From Nannochloris sp. 'desiccata' (lineage: Eukaryota; Chlorophyta; Trebouxiophyceae; Chlorellales; Chlorellaceae), in the NCBI GenBank assembly GCA_019044685.2, contig JAGTXX020000011.1, positions 1,364,001 to 1,428,000 on the forward strand: DNA of 64,000 nucleotides, read 5' to 3'. A model generated the notes under the pieces. That model saw only the letters and a program-made list of their open reading frames with translations, made no database searches and was not told the origin of the DNA. A program made the position numbers and the translations under genes. Positions 53,429-63,038 of the stretch are shown here, piece after piece; position 1 is the stretch's first letter, and every line of letters begins with the position of its first letter.

Positions 53429-54414
53429 ATGGCAGGAGAAAGTCAAGAGACAAATCCTAGAATCATATCTAGCCACTTTCTAGATAGCTCAGACACCAAA
53501 GATAATCTAGCCATCGTCGTCCTCAACTGGAGACTGCCTACAGTGACTCCACTTTTATTAGAGAAAGGTAACAGAGATTGATAAGAGAATTAATGAATGA
53601 ATGTAACATTCTTGAAAGATAATTAATTTCGGTTTATTTTTCTATTTCCCCTTTTCTTGCAGCGGCGTTTTGCGTCTGTGCCGATGGAGGAGCCAATCGT
53701 CTTCACGATGAAGTTCCTACTATGTTCCCCAGCGAACCTGCAGACGCTGTCCGTTCTCGCTTCATTCCACACCTAATTAAAGGAGATTTAGACTCTATAC
53801 GACCAGATGTATTAGAATTTTATACCTCACATGGAGTGCCCATTGCTGATCTTTCTCACGATCAAATGTCGACGGATCTTCAAAAATGTCTCCGGTATAT
53901 AGAAACACATGTATTAATAGGTGGCGGTCGCAGTGGTGTTGGTAATCACAGCATACATGGTATTAATAATGATATCTTAGAAGAAGATAATGGGACCACT
54001 AGACCGCCACGAACAGATTCTGCGCACAATATTCAGCGACAGGTAGAGACTGTAATTGCCGTTGGTGCTCACGGTGGCCGATTAGACCACATCTTATCAA
54101 ATTTGTCCACTCTACACACATTTCGAAGTGTAGATATTGTCTTATGCGGGGATGGAAACTTATCAAGGTTAATTCCTGCTGGGAAAGCGGTCATTAAGCC
54201 GCATAGAAAGGTGGAGGGGCCTTCTTGTGGGCTAGTTCCTTTGGCGGGGAGAGCGGTGGCTACCAGCAGGGGATTAAGATGGAATTTAGAGTCGACTGAG
54301 ATGGAGATTGGCGGGTTGGTGAGTACGAGTAATTTAATTGATGAAGATGAAGTTTGGATAGAGACTGACGTTGATTTGATTTGGACAACAGAGCTGAAAG
54401 AAACACATTTGTGA
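53429..54414 (+). CDS. TPK1: thiamine pyrophosphokinase
   Basis: Transfers pyrophosphate from ATP to thiamine to make thiamine diphosphate. Two exons, 53429-53567 and 53663-54414, give 296 residues. Exon 1 ends NWRLPTVTPLLLEK and exon 2 continues AAFCVCADGGANRLHDE. Catalytic-domain signatures include FIPHLIKGDLDSIRPDVLEF, then the conserved Q-x-TDLQKCLRYI and VIAVGAHGGRLDHILSNLST. The thiamine-binding C-terminal domain has CGLVPLAGRAVATSRGLRW and later GGLVSTSNLI. An insert of about 25 residues, with an acidic stretch near LEEDNGTTRPP, lies between the two halves. There is no transit peptide, so it is cytosolic as in most eukaryotes. Confidence 0.93.
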
Positions 54415-54887
54415 TCGAGGCTCTTTGATATTTATTCAACGTCTCTCTTTTTCTTTTGATCATAAGAAGTAATGCATTAAATGATATAAACTAAACAAAA
54501 TAAGTGAAACTAATCATTGAATTTGGGGATAGTTTTAGAAACACGCAATTTTTTTGGAGGAACGCAACGCAGAGACAAGCAACAAAATTTTGGATACATT
54601 TTTTTTTTTAATTTTATCGTTTAACGATAGTTCAGAGAAATAGATTGAGAAAACGTTGTTTTCCTATACCCCACACCATACGCAGCAGCCCAAGGGTACT
54701 TGATCCACCGCCTCTGCAAATGGATAGAGCATTAAAACAGCTTCAAATCCACTTTAATCAACAGAAAGAAAAGAATAAAAAAATCAAAAGACGAGAGCGG
54801 GCATTGGGGAGCACCCTCCCTTGTCCAAAAGAATTTGTTTTTATGTTGTTTATCAAATAAAATAACTGTATACACCATCACCACTGT
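54415..54887. other. intergenic between convergent genes
   Basis: 473 bp shared 3' flank of thiamine pyrophosphokinase and glyoxalase II. Contains a T11 tract near 54600. No gene is seen. Confidence 0.5.
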
Positions 54888-56058
54888 TTACCTGAAACGA
54901 TCTTTTGCAGCTCGAATGGCAGCAAACGCTTCTTCATTACTTGCATCAGCAGGCACACCCAAGGCCTCTCTAATTTCCTTGTTATCAGGGCGCAAAAATG
55001 GATTTACTTTCTTCTCGTCACCTAAGAGACAAGGAATAGTAGGCTCACCATGAGCTCTGGCTGTATCCACCTCTTCCTTACGACGCTGTAAATCAGGGTT
55101 GTTTCCATCGATAGAAAGAGCAAAACGAGCGTTACTTTGTGTATATTCATGAGCACAATAAACTTGTGTATCATCAGGGAGCGGGATTAATTTTTGTAAA
55201 GAAGACCACATTTGGGCTGGAGTTCCTTCAAATAAACGACCACACCCCATAGAAAACAGCGTATCACCGGGAAACAAAGCTTTAGAGTCTGCGAAGAAGT
55301 AAGTCACGTGCCCTTTTGTATGGGCAGGGGTATCAAAACAGACTAGTTTTGCATTCCCGACCTCAGCTGAGTCGCCGTCTTTCAAGGCAATATCTATGCC
55401 AGGGATGCGATCAACATCGGCAGCAGGGCCTATAATGGTAGCATTGTATCGTGCTTTAAGGGCTAGATTACCGCCCACGTGATCAGAGTGGTGGTGGGTG
55501 TTGAGAATTGTGGTGAGATTCCATCCTTTACGACGGAGAGCTTCTACTACAGGAGCTGTCTCTGCAGGATCCACGACGGCTGTGGCACCGGTGGAAGGGT
55601 CGTGCAAGAGCCATGAGTAATTGTCCTGAAGAAATAGGAAAAAAGAGCTATTGGTTAAATAAAGGAAACACAATGGCTCGCGCTCCGACAGCAGTCATAA
55701 TCATATTTTTGTTGGATATATTGCAAGTGACGTACAGAGAGGCATTTCACGCGCTCGATTTCTAGCATTCCTGATGCCGTAGCTGTGCTCATATCGGCAG
55801 CAGCAATGGGCTTCAGAATGGAGCCGGAGTGCAGAGGGACTTGAAGCCACTCGTTACAATTCAATCTTTTGGAGAAGCTCAGAGGCCTCGGGGAGGCTGT
55901 AGCACGCTGAAGAGGCAAATCTGCGGGTAAATTAATGAAGTTGCGAGGTTAGAATATCAATGTGTGGACAAATAATGTAAGTTGAAAGACTGCAATAATC
56001 TCTCACATCTATTGACGAATACTCCAAGTTTCTGTCCACGAATCAAGCAAGAAGTCAT
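54888..56058 (-). CDS. hydroxyacylglutathione hydrolase (glyoxalase II), organellar
   Basis: Glyoxalase II hydrolyses S-D-lactoylglutathione to lactate and glutathione. Three exons, 56058-56007, 55920-55736 and 55625-54888, give about 324 residues. The first two exons encode a roughly 55-residue organellar presequence (MTSCLIRGQKLGVFVNRYLP...). They join to ERVKCLS, and exon 3 continues DNYSWLLHDPSTGATAVVDP, the normal start of the enzyme. The metallo-beta-lactamase signature THHHSDHVGG is at about residue 119-125, and later metal ligands lie in FDTPAHTKGHVTYFF, FPGDTLFSMGCG and VYCAHEYTQSN. The C-terminal glutathione-binding part is complete. Mitochondrial rather than plastid location is inferred from composition only. 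Confidence 0.9.
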
Positions 56059-56353
56059 TTGGGTATTAGATCAACCGCATGATATTCTCCCATAAAGCGG
56101 AGCTTGGCCATTTAAGGCGTTAATGCAGATTTTGAAATTTCTTTCGGACCGCGCTGCATATCAACAGCCGGGCTCGTGCGGCGTCTAGAAGCCGAAACGC
56201 CCTAAAGGGAACTGCATTTTCATATTGAGATATTTAATATTCACTGTCTAGACAAGTTCTCTTCGTTCAGGCCGCCACATTCCGGGATTAGTTTTCATAA
56301 ATCTTTCATCTGGCTTAAACCTCAGAGCTACCTGAAAAACAAACAACCTCAAA

Positions 56354-57844
56354 ATGTCACACCAAGACAAAGCTGCCGAAAGACAGCGCGTATTATTACA
56401 GCATTTGCGTGGGGTAAGTATTTAATTACCATCTTCGAAACAAGATTCGTTTCGTGCTTTCGCTTTATTTCTCTAACCGTTCCTTCCATTCCGTTGTTCC
56501 TCGCAGGCTGACGAAAGCAAATCTAACATGCTATCCCGCCACCCCACTTCCGCCGGAGACTCTGCCGCATACGAGCGCAACGCCGGTTCCTTAGATGACG
56601 TCGTCATTGTCACTGCATGCCGCACCCCTCTCTGCAGAGCCAAACGCGGTGGCTTGAAAGACACCCCTGCAGATGATCTCGTCGCTGCGGTTCTCAAAGA
56701 TACTATTCGTCGCTCTGGTATCGAACCTGAAGCAGTAGGTGATATTGTAATGGGTTCCGTCATGGGCCCCTCCTCTCAACGTGCGAACGAGTGCCGTATG
56801 GCCATGTTCTTTGCCGGATTCCCTGAATCTGTCCCTGTTCAAACTGTTAACCGTCAGTGTTCTTCGGGTTTACAAGCTATCGCTTCAGTCGCCGCTGCCA
56901 TTAAAGCCGGCATGTACACGATTGGAATTGCAGGAGGAGTTGAGTCGATGACCACCAATCCCATGGCTTGGGAAGGTGCCATCAATCCACGAGTTTCAGA
57001 AAACCCTTGTGCAGCAGATTGTCTCCTCCCTATGGGTGTTACTTCTGAAAACGTCGCTGCAAAGTTTAATATTTCGCGCGAGACTCAGGATACTTTTGCC
57101 GCAAAATCTCATGCAAAGGCTGCTGCAGCCCAAGCTGCAGGTAAATTCAAGGAAGAGATTGTCCCTGTAGCTACTGTGCTGAAAGATCCTAAAAGTGGTG
57201 AAGAGAAACGCGTCGTTATTGATGCAGATGATGGCATCCGTCCAGGCACCAGTGCCGCGAGTCTTGCCGGTCTTAAAGCTGTTTTCAAAAAAGGAGGCAG
57301 TACCACTGCAGGAAACGCTTCTCAAGTCACCGATGGTGCTGCTGCATGTTTATTGATGACTCGTCGTGAAGCTTTACGTCGTGGATTACCTATTCTTCTC
57401 GTGTTCCGCTCCTTTGCCGCTGTCGGTGTGCCTCCTGCTATCATGGGCGTAGGCCCTGCTGTGGCCATCCCCGCTGCTGTGAAGGCTGCTGGTCTGGAAT
57501 TGGACGATATTGACGTATTTGAAATCAACGAAGCCTTTGCTTCTCAAGCCAAGTACTCGGTAGACGTGCTCGGTATCGATGAACGTAAGGTAAATCCCAA
57601 TGGAGGTGCCATCGCTCTCGGCCACCCTCTGGGCGCCACAGGTGCACGTCAAACTGCTACTTTAGCTTATGAGATGAAACGTCGTGGCCGTGGTGCTCGT
57701 TTTGGTGTGGTTTCTATGTGTATTGGATCTGGAATGGGTGCTGCAGCTGTATTTGAAAGAGGTGATTTCAATGAAGGCTATTACGCCAATACAAGAACAG
57801 CTCCCATGTTAAGTGCGGGGCTCTCACGTGATGCACGTGTTTAA
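56354..57844 (+). CDS. KAT2: peroxisomal 3-ketoacyl-CoA thiolase
   Basis: Catalyses the last step of fatty-acid beta-oxidation in peroxisomes. Two exons, 56354-56413 and 56507-57844, give 465 residues. Exon 1 is [20 protein letters not shown] and contains the PTS2 import signal RQRVLLQHL, nearly the same as in land-plant KAT2; the intron cuts just after it. The active-site cysteine is in [10 protein letters not shown], the His in [11 protein letters not shown] and the second Cys in [28 protein letters not shown] and [10 protein letters not shown] are also conserved. Length is normal. The retained PTS2 means the PEX7-dependent import route is used here. Confidence 0.96.
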
Positions 57845-58294
57845 CCTTTCTTTTAGACAGAGCTAGTAGACATGTTTAGGAAATCCCGCCGCATGTTGTG
57901 GGTTAAGCCATTGATACTTTGGTTATTTTGTGTTCATAGCGCCAACGAATATAAATATCGATATAAAAATTAATTAGTAACTAGCGTATTTTTGTTTTGT
58001 GTTGTCTTTTTTTCTTTTCCCCCCGCTCTGTCCTGTTATTTTCGGTAGTTTTGTGTAGATTTCAGATTTACAACTCGTTTAAAACATATTTAGAGGGAAA
58101 GAATTTGTTGAAACAGAGCAAAAGGTACACCGGGAACCGACTTTTGCGAGGTAATAAAAAAATAGAAATTATATACAAACATTCATTTTGAAGCAGAAAC
58201 CTAGAAAAAATCATTTTGAAGCTTTGCATAAAACATCAAATTCTTCACTTGTCAGACTTTTCATCATCAGACGGCAACACTGGCTTTGGCGTTT
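57845..58294. other. intergenic between convergent genes
   Basis: 450 bp shared 3' flank of thiolase (+) and the J-domain gene (-). A plus-strand open frame of about 60 codons (57997-58191) has no support. Confidence 0.45.
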
Positions 58295-59644
58295 CTATTT
58301 TTTAACTTTGACTTTCAACTTCACCCGAACTTTTAAAGGAGGCTGCTGCGGCATGAGACCTGAAGGTCCCCCGTGAACACCTCCTGCTATCATTTCTGAC
58401 GGTGCGGAGAGAGGTCTTAGAGGCTTTGCTACATCATTACCATCTATATCAGCTACACCTCCTTTAAAAGAGGAGTTTATTCCAGCTACCGTCCCTGTTG
58501 TCTGAGCTGCTGCATGGGTAGTTGTGTGGGTCTTGCTCAAATTTCTATCAACCTCGGCTGTAGCTTGATACCGCTCTGCCCTCCATGCTAAGATATCATA
58601 CGCATCTTTAGCAATCGCCATTGCAATACTGGCCCCATCTGCCGAGCACCGATCAGGATGTACTTGAAAAGCGAGTTTTTTCCAAGCTGCTTTTAATAAG
58701 AGTGGATCTTTCCAATCATTTTTCTGTACACGTAATACGTGTTCAGGGAGAGAGCATCCAACGACGATTCTTTCCACCTCCCAGGCTCCTTTAGAGCTTC
58801 GAGCCGCAGCTACTAGCTCCTCGCGACTCATCGCTGCTGCCCCTGTCGGTGGTGGCGACCCTGCTATTGAAGAGCCAGCTTGTTGTAGAAATCTTTTCAA
58901 AGCCTCATCGTCGAGAGCAGAGAAATCATCTGGAGCTCGATCTGAAGAATGCCCTACCCACACAGCAGGCACAGCAGGATGAGGCTGAGTGGGATAATCA
59001 CCATCATCAGCATCTGCTTTTGATAAAGGAGATTGCGGTTTTGGCGATCCAGAGGGGGTTGACTGTGCACTGGCAGCTCGACTTCCTGTTGATCGGGCAG
59101 TAGAGGGGACGGGGACGGTAGCAGTATACAATCTTGGAGCAGCCATAGTAGCTTCCAAACGAGCTCGCCATGCTTTTCTACGTTCAGCATAGTCTTTGGT
59201 GTTTTGTGTTTTCAGTAAAGTGCGAGCGGAAGACCGGCTAGGAGCGTCTGGGCGTGGTGGTCGGCCAAGCCCTTGAAGTGGCGGAGGTGCTTGAGTAGCA
59301 GTGCCATTAATAGGAGGCTGCGTTGCAGCAGGGGCGTTTACAGTGCCACCATGCTGCGATAGATCGACGAATGAGGTAGAAGCTCGGTGAAAATGGGCTC
59401 TAGGTGGCTTCTCTGTCGCATTGAGGGCTTCTCCTGTCATCGGCTTTCGGCGAAGATGACCTGTTTTTAGAGTAGAACGCTGACGGAGGTTTGGTGCGGA
59501 GGGAGAAGCATGTAATGTTTCGACCACATGTTCTGGATTGCTATTCTGGAGGTCGGACGAGCTAGCTGCGCTGCGGCGCAGGGATGAGGACGCAATGCCG
59601 AACCAGCGATCCTCCAGGCTCGCAGTGAAAGTTTCGTAGTTCAT
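58295..59644 (-). CDS. J-domain protein of unknown role
   Basis: 449 residues in one exon from the ATG at 59644. The first ~280 residues are low complexity (Ser, Pro, Arg-rich). A J-domain-like region lies at about residue 310-370: LKAAWKKLAFQVHPDRCSAD, with the essential HPD motif, then AMAIAKDAYDILAWRAE. J-domains stimulate Hsp70 ATPase. The position near the C-terminus recalls auxilin-type proteins, but no clathrin-binding or PTEN region is seen. The tail ends in a very basic stretch (LKVRVKLKVKVKK). The client is unknown. Confidence 0.72.
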   Translation of the reverse strand: MNYETFTASLEDRWFGIASSSLRRSAASSSDLQNSNPEHVVETLHASPSAPNLRQRSTLKTGHLRRKPMTGEALNATEKPPRAHFHRASTSFVDLSQHGGTVNAPAATQPPINGTATQAPPPLQGLGRPPRPDAPSRSSARTLLKTQNTKDYAERRKAWRARLEATMAAPRLYTATVPVPSTARSTGSRAASAQSTPSGSPKPQSPLSKADADDGDYPTQPHPAVPAVWVGHSSDRAPDDFSALDDEALKRFLQQAGSSIAGSPPPTGAAAMSREELVAAARSSKGAWEVERIVVGCSLPEHVLRVQKNDWKDPLLLKAAWKKLAFQVHPDRCSADGASIAMAIAKDAYDILAWRAERYQATAEVDRNLSKTHTTTHAAAQTTGTVAGINSSFKGGVADIDGNDVAKPLRPLSAPSEMIAGGVHGGPSGLMPQQPPLKVRVKLKVKVKK

Positions 59645-59862
59645 ACTTATGGCTCTTCCATGGCTCTAAATGTCAAATTTATACCATTATAAAAAGTACT
59701 GCGACCTTGAGGGCTTTTTCGAGTTTTATAGGACCTACTAGGCAAAGAATTGTGTGCTCTACAGTCGACAGGAAGCTCTGTGAGTACCGGTATAAGGTAG
59801 TTTAAACAGTTGCGATTATGCTTGCAAGATAATCATTACACATGGTACTATATACAGATTAT

Positions 59863-60342
59863 TCATACTTGAAGTAGCGCTTCTATTGTTAGCTTGGCGT
59901 CTCCTTTATTCTCTCTAAGTTTCCGCTCTGCCGCCTTTTTATCTAATTCGAACTCTGCTACAAGGAGCTCAATATCCTCTTGCGCTACCTTGACAGCAGC
60001 TAATTCTCTATCTCTTTGTCTTTGTGCTTCCAAAGAGGCGTGCTGCTGCGCTGCTAGGGCTGCCATGGCTTGTGAAATTTTGCTGGTATCAGCGGCACGC
60101 ATTTCTTTGTCGTCTTCCTGTTTAAGTACAGAAGTGAAGATTATGTCAGAAACCAACCTTAATCAAGTAAATAAATTTATTAACGATACAAATACAAAAC
60201 TCTTTCAAAACAACACAAACAAGTAAGGAATTAAAAACCAGGGGCTAAAACTTACTCTGTCGGTAACACGGTCAAGTGCGGCAGCTTGCTCAGCTCCTGT
60301 TCTAGTCTTAGGACCCACGTCCTGCTCTTCTTCATCAGCCAT
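59863..60342 (-). CDS. HYPK: HYPK-like protein (NatA-associated, UBA-like)
   Basis: Two exons, 60342-60256 and 60117-59863, give 113 residues. The product starts MADEEEQDVGPKTRTGAEQA and continues LDRVTDR, then EDDKEMRAADTSKISQAM across the splice. The C-terminus is a UBA-like three-helix region (VAQEDIELLVAEFELDKKAA...LRENKGDAKLTIEALL), as in HYPK and the NAC-alpha UBA. HYPK binds and tunes the NatA N-terminal acetyltransferase at ribosomes. Size and layout match the family. It is divergent from the plastid L9 gene. Confidence 0.86.
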
Positions 60343-60672
60343 TGTGGCGAATTATCAAGTCTTGGGAATATCTTACTCTAATAAAAATGCGAAAAGCTTT
60401 TGGATTTGGAGATGAAATGGTGCAATCGAGGGATGAAACGAGCTCTTGCCCGTTATTGAGACCTTTCCTACTACTCCAACAAGCACGATGAGATATAATA
60501 AATGGGTCGGATTGTTGTTATTTGCGATATAAAAGCCCCGAAAGCCACATTTTCTTCCGCAGCCAGCCACGGCCAAAACACTAATCTTGAGATAGTTTTC
60601 AATTCGATGACTTTGATTACGCGTGCATTGTATTATTCCCTTTATTAAGTATATATTTGAAGCGCAGCAGCC
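60343..60672. promoter_or_regulatory. bidirectional promoter region between HYPK and plastid L9
   Basis: 330 bp between divergent start codons. No element was recognised. Confidence 0.4.
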
Positions 60673-61446
60673 ATGTCTGTCCAGCAATTTGTCGGAATGC
60701 GGCCTAGCGGGGTAAGCGCCACAGCCCAGTGCTGGCATCTTTGATAAATTCTATCAATAATTATATACAGGACATCTAATTGATGTTACCGAGAGCTCCG
60801 ATTACTCTGAACACGGCCTTGGCTAGCTTTTCAAGGCCATCTAAATTTACATTCACTGACTTTTGTCCCTATTACGTATCTGCAGGTGTCTCAGAGCCCT
60901 TTTGCAGCAACTGTATCCTCTTCATCTAGCTCTGTATCTCGCGTCACTGCTTTCCGCGTAGTTGCTCAGCGTGCTGTCACCAAAAAGGTGCAGGTTGTCC
61001 TCACCCGTAATGTCCCTGAGTTAGGCCAGCAAGGTCAGCTCAAGGCTGTACCCGTGGGTTATTTCCGCAACTACCTTTCCCCCCAGGGATTTGCATCCCT
61101 TGCAACTGATTCTATCCTTGAACAGATCCAGAGACAGCAGGATGCCGAAGACCGTGCCAAGCTCGAAGAGCGTGCCAAGGCTCAGGCCATGGCCACTGCC
61201 CTTGCTACTATTGGAAAATTCATTATTAAGAAGAAGGTTGGTGAAAATGAGCAGATTTTCGGTAGCGTCACCTCCGCAGATGTTGCTGAGGCTATTAAAA
61301 TGCAAACTGGACGTGAGCTGAAGAAGAGTGATATTACCGTTCCTGACATCAAGACTCTTGGATCTTACGAGTGCACTGTGAAGCTCCATGCTGATGTTGT
61401 GGGAGCCTTCAAGGTCATTGTCCAAAAGGACACCTCCTCTGCATAG
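60673..61446 (+). CDS. RPL9: plastid 50S ribosomal protein L9 (bL9c)
   Basis: Two exons, 60673-60711 and 60886-61446, give 199 residues. The first exon and start of the second encode a Ser/Val-rich transit peptide (MSVQQFVGMRPSG, then VSQSPFAATVSSSSSSVSR). The mature protein has the bL9 N-domain VQVVLTRNVPELGQQGQLKA, the PVGYFRNYLSPQG turn, a long connecting helix rich in Ala/Glu/Gln, and the C-domain with FGSVTSADVAEAIKMQTGRE. In green plants this ribosomal protein is nuclear-encoded. It binds 23S rRNA near the L1 stalk. A TGTAA word lies about 75 nt after the stop, which may be the polyadenylation signal used by many chlorophytes. Confidence 0.94.
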
Positions 61447-61647
61447 ATAGATACTATACACTACAATTTTTTTTAGGTAGATACTACGTACTAGAAATTT
61501 ATAATAATATTTAGAATGATAATGTAAAGTGGAACAACCCTCTGTAGTAACAGGTAAAATCAACTCTTATAAAGGACAGTGCATTCTAGATCGTACACAA
61601 AACTATCAATTGCATTAAAAATCAAATAGATCTCAATCAAAATCATA

Positions 61648-62730
61648 TCATATATTGTCATTATTTTCCATTGCCTTTTCAATCACCGCCATACACTCAG
61701 CCACAGTCTCCCCTCGTGACATCGCATCTGCAAGCCTATCCTGCACTTTCTCGTGTCTACGTAGAATACTTACCACATTCAACACTGCCCACCGGACTTG
61801 ATCATCTGCCTTTGCTTGGGTAAAGCCGAGCGCTCTCAACAAACGATCCAACTGCTGAACATCGGCAAGCCCACCTTCAGCCCTGCCAAATCTCAACCAC
61901 TCTGTAGCTACACCCGCCAATGCTACACAACTATACACATCTAAAGAAGAGGACGATAACTTTCCACTAGCTACTTCTTTTTGGAAAGCTCCATCACAAA
62001 ATGTAGTTCCTGCTTGGACGTTGAGCACACGCTGGGCACGGAATGCATCCCAGGAAGAAAGATGATACCCCTTGGGTAGTAACCCTAACAAGTACGCTAT
62101 AAGGAAGTGTCCAGATTCATGTAATGCGACTCTTTTCCCGTACGTAGGACTAATAATCCGCCCAGCGCCATCAACAATCAATGCTTCTATACCGCCGGCG
62201 TTGGCTATCTGATCTACAGTCAGCAAAAAGGCAATGATGATACCCCATTGTACCAATTCACTTACATTTAAAGTATTGGTGAAGTAACCAGCAGATAAGC
62301 CAGCTAAGAAGCTTCCTTGTAAGATATTTCTAATGCCGTTGAGGGTGGTGTCCTCTGGAGATAAGAAATTTTTAGGTTCAATTTTGTTTAGTCTAAGTTC
62401 TTCTAAAGTATATGAGCGTTTGGGAACTTGAGAACCGGTGCCATAGGCTCGAAGAATGCCAGAATCGCGGAGCGAAGCGGCAAGCGTTACGGCATCGTCT
62501 TCAGAATTTTTTTCTATTAAAGTTTCTAGTTGTTTAAGGTCAGAAGAAGTGATCTGAGTCGCTTGAGCCCGAATTAAAGATTGTCGACGTGCAGTAAATG
62601 GTGCTCTACGGAGCCTAAGTTGTGTTGTTCCAGGAAAAAGGTTCACTTGCGTCGCAGCAGAATGTGATCGTGAAGTGGGTGACAGGCTCGCAAAAGCGGC
62701 CCTTGCAGCGCTTAGCTGGGTAGGCATCAT
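61648..62730 (-). CDS. M41-like plastid metallopeptidase-related protein
   Basis: 360 residues from the ATG at 62730. Residues 1-60 are Ala/Ser/Arg-rich (MMPTQLSAARAAFASLSPTS...), like a plastid transit peptide. A hydrophobic helix WGIIIAFLLTVDQIANAG precedes the peptidase-like part, which has the zinc motif HESGH in KRVALHESGHFLIAYLLGLL. Later come VALAGVATEWLRFGRAEGG and ADVQQLDRLLRAL, equivalent to the third ligand region of FtsH. No AAA module is present. Plants have such standalone M41-like plastid proteins (stress-regulated); activity has not been established for most of them. The HExxH pattern is kept here. Confidence 0.85.
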   Translation of the reverse strand: MMPTQLSAARAAFASLSPTSRSHSAATQVNLFPGTTQLRLRRAPFTARRQSLIRAQATQITSSDLKQLETLIEKNSEDDAVTLAASLRDSGILRAYGTGSQVPKRSYTLEELRLNKIEPKNFLSPEDTTLNGIRNILQGSFLAGLSAGYFTNTLNVSELVQWGIIIAFLLTVDQIANAGGIEALIVDGAGRIISPTYGKRVALHESGHFLIAYLLGLLPKGYHLSSWDAFRAQRVLNVQAGTTFCDGAFQKEVASGKLSSSSLDVYSCVALAGVATEWLRFGRAEGGLADVQQLDRLLRALGFTQAKADDQVRWAVLNVVSILRRHEKVQDRLADAMSRGETVAECMAVIEKAMENNDNI

Positions 62731-63038
62731 TGCTAGTGCTTTCAGTAGATTTTAAAATGCTGTCAACTTCTGTTGAAGCTCCTGTTGCGGTGGTGGGTAA
62801 TTTTTGAACGAGAAAATCTTCGAGACTGGAAACCAATGAGCTGGGCGTTAAGTTTCGCTGTTATCTGGCATATGAGTAGATACCATTATAAAAATTAGTA
62901 CATACAACTGTAATGCGCAGTGATAAAGGCCATCAGTGCACATAGGACCGACTGCCTGTCCAACATCTTGATCAAAATTGAATACAACATACAAACAGAG
63001 GCAATAGCCAAGGAGAATAAGCAAGTGCGTTATTCAAG
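62731..63038. promoter_or_regulatory. bidirectional promoter region between M41-like gene and DRG1
   Basis: 308 bp between divergent start codons. No element was recognised. Confidence 0.4.

Noticed and set aside
61021..61563. 180-codon minus-strand frame across plastid L9
   Set aside because: Antisense shadow of a clearly coding exon.
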